From Flavobacterium azizsancarii (GTDB taxonomy: Bacteria > Bacteroidota > Bacteroidia > Flavobacteriales > Flavobacteriaceae), in contig NZ_JAMZNK010000009.1 in assembly GCF_027980145.1 (NCBI RefSeq), positions 84,456 through 148,455 on the forward strand: a DNA stretch of 64,000 nt, written 5' to 3'. Position numbers and translations under genes: made by a program. Shown here piece by piece: positions 50,792 to 60,100 of this stretch (position 1 is its first letter; every line of letters starts with the position of its first letter). Below the pieces are notes generated by a model that was not told where the DNA came from, did no database searches, and was given only the letters and a program-made list of their open reading frames with translations.

Positions 50792-53242
50792 ATGTTTTTT
50801 GTCGAAGTTGTTCTACCGCTTTCCTTAGCTAAAACCTTTACTTATCGTATTACTGAGGCTGAATTTCATTTCATTAAAAAAGGAATGAGAGTTGCAGTGC
50901 CTTTTGGTAAAAGTAAAATATATACGGCGCTGGTAATTGATATTCATGAAAATGAGCCAAGCTTATATGATGCCAAGGAAATTCATCAAATATTAGACGA
51001 AAAACCTATTGCGACCGAGATCCAGATCAAACACTGGCTTTGGGTGGCGACCTATTATATGTGTGGTATTGGCGATGTATATCGTGGCGCTTTTCCAGGT
51101 GGATTATTGCTGGAAAGTGAAACCATTATTTCTTATAAAGCAGATGTGGAAGTAAATGAGAGCGAACTTTCTGATGATGAATTTTTGGTTTATGAAGCAT
51201 TGCAGCAACAAAGTGCTTTAAAAGTTCAGGAGATTATTTCGATATTAAATAAGAAAAATATTTTTCCGATTCTTCAAAAAATGATCGCCAAAGATATTAT
51301 TGTTTTAGAAGAGGAAATAAAAGAAAGTTACAAACCAAAATTGGTTAGGTATGTAAAATTACTTGCTAAATACGAATCAGATAATGGCTTGGGAGAATTG
51401 CTGGAAGTTTTGAAAAGCGCTAATAAACAAAAGGAAATTGTTTTGTCTTATTTCCAATTGATGGCTTCTGAAAAGAAACCTATTACGGTAAAAAAACTTG
51501 TTGAGGTTTCAAATTCATCTTCGGCTATTGTGAAGGCTTTGATTGATAAGGAAATTTTTGAAGAATATCTTTTACAGCAGGACAGAATTTTGTTTGAAGG
51601 GCAGGTAACTGAAAAACAATTATTATTAAGTGAGCCACAGCAAACAGCTTTTACAGCGATTAAGGATAGTTTTTTAGAGAAAGAAGTTTGTTTATTGCAC
51701 GGTGTCACGTCAAGCGGAAAAACAGAGATTTATATCAAATTAATTGAAGAATATTTAGTTACCGGAAAACAGGTTTTGTATTTGTTGCCGGAGATTGCAC
51801 TTACCACACAATTAGTTTCGCGCTTGCGACTTCATTTTGGAGATAAGGTGGCTGTTTTTCATTCTAAATACAGTAATAATGAAAGGGTGGAGGTTTGGAA
51901 ACAAACACTCGAAAATTCAGCTAAAGCTCAAATTGTGATAGGGGCAAGGTCAGCTTTGTTTTTACCGTTTAATAATCTAGGTTTATTGATTGTTGATGAA
52001 GAACATGAGCAAACCTTTAAGCAAACGGATCCTGCACCGCGTTATCATGCCAGGGACGCAGCTATTGTTCTGGCTAATTTTCATAATGCCAAAGTGCTTT
52101 TGGGATCTGCAACGCCTAGTATTGAGACTTATTTTAATACACAAAGTGATAAATATGGTTTAGTGACTCTTGCAGAACGTTATAATAATGTTCGAATGCC
52201 TGAAATTCTTTTAGTTGATTTAAAAGACAAGCATTTTAGAAAAAGAATGAAGGGGCATTTTAGTGATCTTTTAATCGAAGAAATTACTGAAGCTTTGTCT
52301 TTGGGTGAACAGGTGATTTTATTTCAAAACAGACGAGGATATTCGCCTATAATTGAATGTCTTACTTGTGGTCACGTGCCTCATTGCCAGCAGTGCGATG
52401 TGAGCCTGACTTTTCATAAGCATAAAAATCAGTTACGTTGTCATTATTGTGGTTATTCTATTGCAAAGCCTACGCATTGTCATAGCTGCTCAAGTATTGA
52501 TTTAACGACTAAAGGATTTGGAACTGAACAAATCGAACAAGAATTAATGTCACTTTTTCCTAAGGCCAAAACTGGCAGGATGGATCAGGATACTACTCGC
52601 GGAAAATTTGGTTTTGAGAAGATAATCGATTCTTTTAAAAATCGTGAAATTGATATTCTGGTAGGAACACAAATGCTTGCCAAAGGTTTAGATTTTGATA
52701 ATGTAAGTCTAGTTGGGATCATGAATGCGGATAATATGCTGCATCATCCTGATTTCAGGGCTTTTGAACGTAGTTTTCAAATGATGACACAAGTAGCGGG
52801 AAGAGCAGGAAGATCTGAAAAGCAGGGAAAAGTAGTTATTCAAACCTATAATCCAAATCACAATACGATTCAGCAGGTTACAACCCATAATTATATGGGT
52901 ATGTATAAGGAGCAATTATACGATCGTATGATTTATAAATATCCTCCTTATTTCAGGATTATAAAGCTTACTTTGAAACATCGTGAATTCGATAAATTAA
53001 AAGAAGGTTCGATGTGGTTGTATCAGGTTTTGAGTCAGAATTTAGGTATTCCGGTTTTAGGCCCTGAAGAACCTGCAATTAGCAGAATCAGGAATGAGTA
53101 TATCAGAACTATACTCATTAAGATTCCACAGAATATGCCTTTGGGAGCAACAAAAAAAACTATTCAGAAAATGTTGAATAGTTTTGAGGCTGTTGCTCAG
53201 TACAGAGCCATAAAGGTAATTGCCAATGTCGATTTTTATTAA
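50792..53242 (+). CDS. priA: Primosomal protein N' (replication restart helicase PriA)
   Basis: The 816-residue DEAH/RecG-type helicase reloads the replisome at stalled forks. The N-terminal DNA-binding region (about 1-220) starts FFVEVVLPLSLAKTFTYRI. The P-loop GVTSSGKTE is near residue 303 and the Walker B DEEHEQ near 399. A zinc module follows (about 522-565: CLTCGHVPHCQQCDVS, then CHYCGY and CHSC; eight cysteines). The helicase C-part has MLAKGLDFDNV, GTQ and VAGRAGRSEKQG. It is of normal length and starts 56 bp after the toxin gene. The convergent LytTR gene follows after 1 bp. Confidence 0.97.
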   Translation: MFFVEVVLPLSLAKTFTYRITEAEFHFIKKGMRVAVPFGKSKIYTALVIDIHENEPSLYDAKEIHQILDEKPIATEIQIKHWLWVATYYMCGIGDVYRGAFPGGLLLESETIISYKADVEVNESELSDDEFLVYEALQQQSALKVQEIISILNKKNIFPILQKMIAKDIIVLEEEIKESYKPKLVRYVKLLAKYESDNGLGELLEVLKSANKQKEIVLSYFQLMASEKKPITVKKLVEVSNSSSAIVKALIDKEIFEEYLLQQDRILFEGQVTEKQLLLSEPQQTAFTAIKDSFLEKEVCLLHGVTSSGKTEIYIKLIEEYLVTGKQVLYLLPEIALTTQLVSRLRLHFGDKVAVFHSKYSNNERVEVWKQTLENSAKAQIVIGARSALFLPFNNLGLLIVDEEHEQTFKQTDPAPRYHARDAAIVLANFHNAKVLLGSATPSIETYFNTQSDKYGLVTLAERYNNVRMPEILLVDLKDKHFRKRMKGHFSDLLIEEITEALSLGEQVILFQNRRGYSPIIECLTCGHVPHCQQCDVSLTFHKHKNQLRCHYCGYSIAKPTHCHSCSSIDLTTKGFGTEQIEQELMSLFPKAKTGRMDQDTTRGKFGFEKIIDSFKNREIDILVGTQMLAKGLDFDNVSLVGIMNADNMLHHPDFRAFERSFQMMTQVAGRAGRSEKQGKVVIQTYNPNHNTIQQVTTHNYMGMYKEQLYDRMIYKYPPYFRIIKLTLKHREFDKLKEGSMWLYQVLSQNLGIPVLGPEEPAISRIRNEYIRTILIKIPQNMPLGATKKTIQKMLNSFEAVAQYRAIKVIANVDFY

Positions 53243-53243
53243 A

Positions 53244-53942
53244 TTATGACGACGTTGACAATGCTTTTACTAAGTCTTCTTTTTTGTTTCGACTAAGTGG
53301 AATCTTTGTAATGCCAATTTCGGCAAATTTACTATTAAAGCGTTCTACTTTATCGATATTAATAATATACGATTTATGTACACGTATGAACTTGTCTTTT
53401 GATAAATCATTTTCAAAAGATTTCATTGTCGAAAGCACCAAATTACTGTCGTCTTCAGTTACTACTCTTACATAATCCCCAAAAGCCTCAATCCATTTTA
53501 TCTTTGCTGTAAAGATTTTAAGTTTCTTAAGGTTGCTCTTGATGAAGATATGTTCGCCTTCTTCTTCTTTGACATCCTTTTTGAGTAAATGCATATCAAT
53601 TGCTCTTTTTACAGAAGCATTAAAGCGATCTACGGCAATGGGCTTCTGAAGATAATCAGTAGCATCATAGTCAAAAGCTTTTAAAGCATATTCAGCTTTA
53701 GAAGTAATAAAAATAATTTGCGGCTTAGATTTTAAGCCGTCAAGGAAGTCAAAACCATTAATAACGGGCATTTCGATATCTAGAAATATTAAGTCGATAT
53801 TATTTAGAGAAATACAGCTTTTTGCTTCGATTGCATTAGAAAAATCCCCGATTAAGTGCAAACCTGGGTGATTATTAACTAATTTTGCAATAATTGTCCT
53901 TTGTATAGAACTATCATCTACAACAACACAGTTTAGTTTCAT
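53244..53942 (-). CDS. LytTR-family response regulator
   Basis: The 232-residue protein has a receiver domain with Asp55 (LIFLDIEMP) as phosphoacceptor, supported by VVVDD at 7-11, Thr79 and Lys99 (YLQKP), and a C-terminal LytTR DNA-binding domain (about 130-230: KIKWIEAFGDYVRVVTED, and FIRVHKSYIINIDKVERF). No sensor kinase gene lies nearby, so it is an orphan in this window. It is convergent with priA and divergent from rpsF, with a 177-bp gap. Confidence 0.92.
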   Translation of the reverse strand: MKLNCVVVDDSSIQRTIIAKLVNNHPGLHLIGDFSNAIEAKSCISLNNIDLIFLDIEMPVINGFDFLDGLKSKPQIIFITSKAEYALKAFDYDATDYLQKPIAVDRFNASVKRAIDMHLLKKDVKEEEGEHIFIKSNLKKLKIFTAKIKWIEAFGDYVRVVTEDDSNLVLSTMKSFENDLSKDKFIRVHKSYIINIDKVERFNSKFAEIGITKIPLSRNKKEDLVKALSTSS

Positions 53943-54058
53943 AACATTAAGATTTAGAATAAATTCAGGATAGCAGTAGTAAATGTATTATAATTTTGTA
54001 AAAAAAACTAAAATCAGCCTGCATTTTTTACTTTATAACGAATAAAAGCAAAAAAGTG

Positions 54059-54088
54059 TTGTATATATAAATTTAATGGTTACTTTTG
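54059..54088 (+). promoter_or_regulatory. Promoter for the rpsF operon
   Basis: TTG at 54059-54061, 19 bp, then TACTTTTG at 54081-54088: a textbook fit to the Bacteroidota promoter (TTG, N19, TAnnTTTG). The transcription start should be a few bp later, about 25 bp before rpsF. Confidence 0.85.
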
Positions 54089-54119
54089 CACCCAATTTTA
54101 ACAAATAAATATTGTATTT

Positions 54120-54461
54120 ATGAATCATTATGAAACTGTTTTCATTTTAAATCCCGTTTTATCTGAGGTTCAGGTGAAGGAAACAGTAACGAAATTTGAA
54201 GAATTTCTTACTAGTAGAGGAGCTGAAATGGTGTCAAAAGAGGATTGGGGTCTGAAAAAAATGGCTTACGAAATCCAAAACAAAAAAAGTGGTTTTTATC
54301 ACTTATTCGAATTCAAAGTAGCTGGAGAAGTTCTAATTGCTTTTGAAACTGAATTTAGACGTGACGAAAGAGTTATGCGTTTCTTAACTGTAAGTTTAGA
54401 CAAGCATGCTATTTCATGGGCTGAAAGAAGAAGAGCCAAATTAAAATCTACTAAAGCTTAA
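54120..54461 (+). CDS. rpsF: 30S ribosomal protein S6
   Basis: The 113-residue protein has the S6 signature: [18 protein letters not shown] at the start, [20 protein letters not shown] and the ending with [16 protein letters not shown]. It binds 16S rRNA with S18. It is first in the operon and is preceded by a strong promoter at 54059. In Bacteroidota the order is S6, S18, L9. Confidence 0.98.
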
Positions 54462-54466
54462 TTATT

Positions 54467-54763
54467 ATGTCTACAATAGAGCAATCTGCAAAAGGAAAAA
54501 AAGACGGAGATATCAGATATTTAACGCCTTTAAACATTGAAACTAACAAAACTAAAAAGTACTGTCGTTTCAAAAAATCAGGAATCAAATATATCGATTA
54601 TAAAGATGCTGATTTCTTATTGAAATTCGTTAATGAGCAAGGAAAAATTCTTCCTCGTCGTTTAACTGGAACTTCATTAAAATACCAAAGAAAAGTTTCT
54701 GTAGCTGTAAAAAGAGCTCGTCACTTAGCTTTAATGCCATACGTGGCGGATTTATTAAAATAA
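54467..54763 (+). CDS. rpsR: 30S ribosomal protein S18
   Basis: The 98-residue protein has [20 protein letters not shown] and the ending [15 protein letters not shown]. The N-terminal extension ([20 protein letters not shown]) is typical of Bacteroidota. The start follows rpsF by 5 bp. Confidence 0.97.
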
Positions 54764-54830
54764 TATTAAAAACAAAGTTGTTGGTTTCCGGTAAGATGGA
54801 ACCTAACTTCTCAAATAAAAGGACAACAAC

Positions 54831-55271
54831 ATGGAACTTATTTTAAAACAAGACGTACAGAATCTAGGATTTAAAGATGATGTAGTATCTGTAAAAGCTG
54901 GTTACGGTCGTAACTTTTTAATCCCTCAGGGTTTTGCTGCATTAGCAACTCCTTCTGCTAAAAAAGTATTGGCTGAAAACCTAAAACAAAGAGCTCACAA
55001 AGAAGCTAAAGTTGTTGGTGATGCAAAAGCATTAGCTGAAACTTTGAAAGCGATTGAAATTAAACTTTTTGCAAAAGCAGGTGGAGAAAAATTATTCGGT
55101 TCAATCACGAATATTGATATCGCTGAAGCTTTAGCTAAAGGTGGACAAGTAATCGATAGAAAATTCATCACTAGCGGTATCGTTAAACGTACTGGTAAAT
55201 ACACTGCAAATGTGCGTTTACACAGAGATGTAATCATTGAATTACCATACGAAATTGTTGCTGAAAAGTAA
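54831..55271 (+). CDS. rplI: 50S ribosomal protein L9
   Basis: The 146-residue protein has MELILKQDVQNLGFKDDVVS and the rRNA-binding GYGRNFLIPQGFA, then the long linker helix and the C-terminal domain with GGEKLFGSITNIDIAEALA. It is of normal length. It follows rpsR after 67 bp and is closed by a terminator at 55291. Confidence 0.98.
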   Translation: MELILKQDVQNLGFKDDVVSVKAGYGRNFLIPQGFAALATPSAKKVLAENLKQRAHKEAKVVGDAKALAETLKAIEIKLFAKAGGEKLFGSITNIDIAEALAKGGQVIDRKFITSGIVKRTGKYTANVRLHRDVIIELPYEIVAEK

Positions 55272-55290
55272 TCGTTTTATATACTATATA

Positions 55291-55320
55291 AAAATCCCGA
55301 TGCGAATCGGGATTTTTTTG
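55291..55320 (+). terminator. Terminator after rplI
   Basis: AAAATCCCGAT and ATCGGGATTTT form a perfect 11-bp stem with a 4-nt loop and a T-run. Confidence 0.92.
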
Positions 55321-55415
55321 TTTAAAAGAAATAATAATTAATTAGACTTAAAGTTATTTGCGCAAAGCATCTTGCTTAAAAGCTTATAGCGTAAGGCATA
55401 AAACCTGAAAAGAAA

Positions 55416-55889
55416 ATGAAATACGCAAGATTAACAAAAGAGCAGTTTGATGAATTGCACGCAGAATTCGCTAATTTTTTAGCTACACAGACAATTGATA
55501 AAGCAGAGTGGGATTCTCTTAAAATTAATAAGCCGGAAGTGGCAGAACAGGAACTTGATGTTTTCTCAGATCTGATTTGGGAAGGTGTTTTGTCAAGAGC
55601 AGAATTTTTAGAGCATTTTTCTAAAAATCATATCTTCTTATTTAAATGTTTTGAAAAAGATGTACAATCTATTGTTTTAAAATCTGTGGTGCCTGAAACT
55701 GATTTTTTAACTAAGGAAGGTCTGCAATGGTTGAGCGATAATATGTTCACCGAAAATATAGAAATGAAAGTAGGTAAAAAAGTATTTACTGAGGATCGAA
55801 ATGCATCAATTTTTGAATTGATTCAACAAGGGGCATTCTTAAGTGATGGACAATTATTCACTCAGATTAATACTATTATTGAGTCGTAA
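55416..55889 (+). CDS. DUF6495-like protein, unknown function
   Basis: The 157-residue cytoplasmic protein begins MKYARLTKEQFDELHAEFAN and has the stretch FLFKCFEKDVQSIVLKSVVP and the ending NASIFELIQQGAFLSDGQLF. I recognise this as a small flavobacterial family next to rplI (DUF6495), with no known function. It is the last gene before the gene-poor gap and has its own terminator at 55911. Confidence 0.75.
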   Translation: MKYARLTKEQFDELHAEFANFLATQTIDKAEWDSLKINKPEVAEQELDVFSDLIWEGVLSRAEFLEHFSKNHIFLFKCFEKDVQSIVLKSVVPETDFLTKEGLQWLSDNMFTENIEMKVGKKVFTEDRNASIFELIQQGAFLSDGQLFTQINTIIES

Positions 55890-55910
55890 TTTATTCTTGA
55901 TCTCTTCAAA

Positions 55911-55950
55911 AAAAGGCAAATAATTGATTGTTAATTATTTGCCTTTTTTT
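55911..55950 (+). terminator. Terminator after the DUF6495-like gene
   Basis: AAAAGGCAAATAATT and AATTATTTGCCTTTT form a 15-bp stem with a 7-nt loop and eight T. Confidence 0.9.
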
Positions 55951-57157
55951 TATTTTTTTAACTTTCGTTTAAACTTTTTTGTTTTTTTTACCCCGTATTT
56001 CCACTCCTTTTTTTAGAATAACGTAAAGAAAATTACTTTTGAATTGTAAATGTAGGTTTTGCTTTTCAAATTAGCTTTTTAAACTGTGTTTTAGTCCCTT
56101 GTTATACTGTATATGTAGTCTTAATATTACTTTTTTAATATTTAACATAAAACGAATTATTTTTTTTAAACATTTATAATAGTCGTTTTTACTTAAAAAA
56201 CGTAGGTTTTTCTGATGTTTTAACTGTTTTTATGAATTTAAATTTCTTTTAAAATAAAAAAAATAGGAATTTTACGTTTGTTTTATATTTTACTTTTTTT
56301 TAATTTTAGAATACGAAAGTTAAACAAAGTAAGTTTTGTGCTTTCGGAATTAAGATTATAGTTTCCAAAAACACACATTAAAAAGCAATCTAATTGTAGT
56401 TATTAATTTTTTCAAAATTAAATAATAGTATTTGTGTTTATTGAAATTTTAAAAATTTGAATAATAACCTAAAATTAGTTGCTTATGGAATTGACATTTA
56501 CTTTCTTTATTAAGTTTGCATTAATTAGTCCTATTCTTATAGCTTTATTTTTTATCTGTTTGAAAGTAATTAAGTTTATTTCCAAATTTGATTTTTTTGC
56601 AAATGCAAGCCCTTTTCAACAATTTAATAGTTTAAACAGTTTTTTATTTTCAAAATCCAATCGGCGGTTTTGTTAATAAAGAGGATTTTCGTGTTTAATT
56701 TTTTTTAAACCAATAATTCTCCTGATAAAAAAATTAATGATTCAATTTTTAGAATTAATTCTAATGCAGCAAAATTTACAGATCGCCTAATCAACTTTCT
56801 TTAAATATTGAATCATCTTATATATTAAGAATTTCCCCAGTTCTACTCAACTTAAATTTTCTTTTATGAAAATTAAACCTAAAACAAATCACTCCTTCTG
56901 GAAGATTGATTCAGATCAATATTCCCAAAATTTTTCTGGACATTTTTTATTCTACAGGAATAAAAACTGCTCTTTTGTATACTTCGGTATACGCAATACG
57001 ACATGATTTTTTTATTTAAATGCAGTTTACATTCTTAGTATACTACGAATTTAAATTTCATTTTAACTAGTTGATTATTAACGTTTTTTAACATTGCCTA
57101 AGCATACGTGCTTATCGCAACAGGTATTTTATTGTCCATTTTCTAATCTTCCAAATT
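55951..57157. other. Long AT-rich gap before the giant adhesin gene
   Basis: About 1.2 kb of very AT-rich DNA holds no supportable gene. A short frame (56479-56676, 65 codons) has hydrophobic content but no recognisable family, and I leave it unannotated. A TACGTTTG box (56272-56279) matches TAnnTTTG without a clear -33. A stem of 6 bp (GTATAC, TTCG, GTATAC at 56977-56992) has the stable UUCG tetraloop. TAAGCA, TACG, TGCTTA (57099-57114) is another small dyad near the adhesin start. The stretch may be a long leader or hold a small RNA. Confidence 0.45.
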
Positions 57158-60100
57158 ATGAAAAAAAATTTTACTTTTTATGATCTCATCGTTAAGAAGA
57201 GATTGTTGGCTTTATTAGTTCTATTGCTGTTTTGCAATATAAATTATGCACAGACGTTTTGTAAACCTACTGGACAGACAAATAGCGCCGGTGGCGGTCT
57301 GTTGTGTCTTGGAACAAGTGTTCTTAATCCAAATGATGCATTTGACGGAAATTTAGATACTTATGCTTCATTAACAAATGCGGTTGCTGTAGGTAATTGT
57401 ATTGCACAAGAAACATTAACTCTTGGTCAAATGGCAAAACCCGGGGATCAAATAGTTGTTTATTATGGTTCCAATTCGCCTTTAAGTGTTGATTTACTGT
57501 CTAACATTAGTATTCAGGCAAAAAATTCAGTTGCAGTAACTGAAGGTCCCGTGGTTGGATTAAATAATCCACTGTTAAATGTAGCATTATTGGCAGGAAA
57601 TACAAGGGGTGTTTTTAAGTACACACTTACGACCGATGCTGACCAAATTAGAATACAAACTGGTGGATTTCTTAGCTTGTTAACAAATTTAAGAATATAC
57701 GATGTACGCTTACAATTTGCTAGCCCTACAATTACGGGAGGAAATACGCAATCTGTATGTACAGGGCAATCTATAGCACTTTCGGCTACTGCCGCTCCTG
57801 GTACAACTGTAGCCTGGTATGATTCACCAACATCTACTACTGCACTTTCTACCAGTGGTAATTATACGACCCCAGCTTTAACAGCTTCTACTACTTATTA
57901 TGTAAGCACTTCACGAAGCCCTGGTTGCGAAAGTGATGCGCGGGTACCAGTTGTAATTAATGTATTGAACCCTATAAAACCCGCAGTAAATGCTGCAGGA
58001 ACTTCAATCTGTTCAGCAGGACCAACACAGGTAACGGCATTATCAGTGATAAATCCGGTATTAGGAACAAATTATTCCTGGTATAATGTGCCGATTGGTG
58101 GAGTAGCATTAAATACGGGAAAGGGAGATAGTTATTCGCCAACTGTGCCTGTAGGTATTTCTACTTTTTATGTAGAAGCTTCCATTGGAGCCTGTAAGTC
58201 TGCTCGTACTGCGGTAACGGTTACTTCTACTCCGGTTCCGGGGCTTGCGACGATATTAACGCCAAGTGTAACCATACTTTCCGGGCAAAATGCAACTTTA
58301 AATGCTTCTACAGCTGAAGCTGGTGTCAGTTTAGATTGGTATGATTCCGATTTAGGAGGAACCAAATTATTAGCTAATTCTACTACTTTTACGACTCCTA
58401 TTTTAACAGCCACAAAAACTTATTATGTTGAATCAGTTAATCTTGCAGGAGGATGTGTAAGCGCAACAAGAGTTCCTGTGACGGTAACTGTTTCAACTAG
58501 TTCACCAGGAGGATGTTTGGATGCTAATAGTCAGCAAACTACGCAATACGGAATTTGTTTGCTTTGTTCTGTAACAGCTCCGAATAATTCAGTTGATGGA
58601 AATAGTGGTACAGCAGCAAGACTTAGTCTTCCGGCTGGTTTGATAAACGGTTGGATTCAGCAAACACTACAATTTAACAATCCAGGTCAAGCCGGAGATG
58701 TTATTACGGTTGATTTAGAAATTCCAACCGGACTTTTAGATATAAGCGCCTTAAGTTATATTTCATTAGCTACTTATAACGGTGCTACTTATAATAATGA
58801 CCGAATAGCGGTAAATAGTTCTCTTTTAAATATCCAATTGTTAACTGGTAATCGTTTTAAAGCGAGTCTTAAAGCAGGATCTGCTTTTGATCGTGTAGAG
58901 ATTAGGCTGGGAGGATTGGCTACATTACTAACTAGTCTTAACATTTATGGAGCCTCGTATACATTTAAACCAAGAACAATAACCGGTAATACTACAATTT
59001 GTAGTGGACAAACAACAACATTAACGTCGGATGCTGCTTTGGGGGAAAGTATCAAATGGTATGATGCATTAACCGGAGGAAATTTATTGGTTAGTACAGC
59101 GGCGTACACAACTCCTGCATTGACTGCTAATACAACTTATTATGTAGAGGTTACTCGTAATGGTTGTGTGAATAGTGAAAGGACTCCTGTTTTGGTTACA
59201 GTTAATAATCCTGTAGCTCCAACAACGGTTGTCCCAACTCCTTTAAATTTATGTAGTGGACAATCGACAACGATAACGGTAAATTCGCCAGTTGCAGGAA
59301 CAACTTATAATTGGTATGACCTAGCTAATGGCGGGACATTATTGTTTACGGGAACTTCTTACACAACGCCAAACCTTATTGTTACTACTCCTTATTATGT
59401 AGAAGCTGTAATTGGAACTTGCGTGAGTACAACTCGTACACGAGTGGATGTCAATGTTAATCCTAGACCTTTGGCTCCTGTTCCGGTATCGTCAAATATA
59501 ACGATTCAATCTGGACAAAATGTTACTCTACAGGTTTCAAATCCTGTGGTTGGCGTAGTTTACGATTGGTATGATGCTCCAACTAATGGAGCCTTACTGT
59601 CATCTGGTACAAATTCATATACGCCATCTCCAGTTTTAATAGCGAATACAAGTTTTTATATAGCTGCCAGAAGTACTGCTACGGATTGTGTCAGTAACAC
59701 AAGAACTGTGATAAATGTTACTATAAGTAATTCTATTAATTCTTGTTTATTGGCGAATTCGCAAGTAACTTCAAAAGGAGGAACAACGGGATGTTTATTA
59801 TGTGGTTCAACTACAGATGAAGCCTCAGTAGATGGAAACAATACAACTGCTGCTAATCTTTTGGTACCTATTGGGTTACTAGGGGATTATATGCAACAAA
59901 CGTTAAGTTTTCCTACAGTAGGTCAGACAGGTGATATTATAGATGTCGAATTAGGAATTCCTGTGGGGCTTCTTAATATTAGTGCCCTTTCGAATATTAC
60001 TTTGCAAAGTTTTAATTTAGGTGTTCCTAATAGTGACCAAATTGCTATTAGTTCGCTTTTAAATGTTCAGATATTAGGAGGAAACCGCTTTAGAGCGAGT

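Noticed and set aside
56479..56676. A 65-codon hydrophobic frame in the AT-rich gap
   Set aside because: No recognisable family and no promoter or coding evidence; AT-rich DNA often yields such frames rich in Phe, Leu and Ile. It could be real but cannot be supported.
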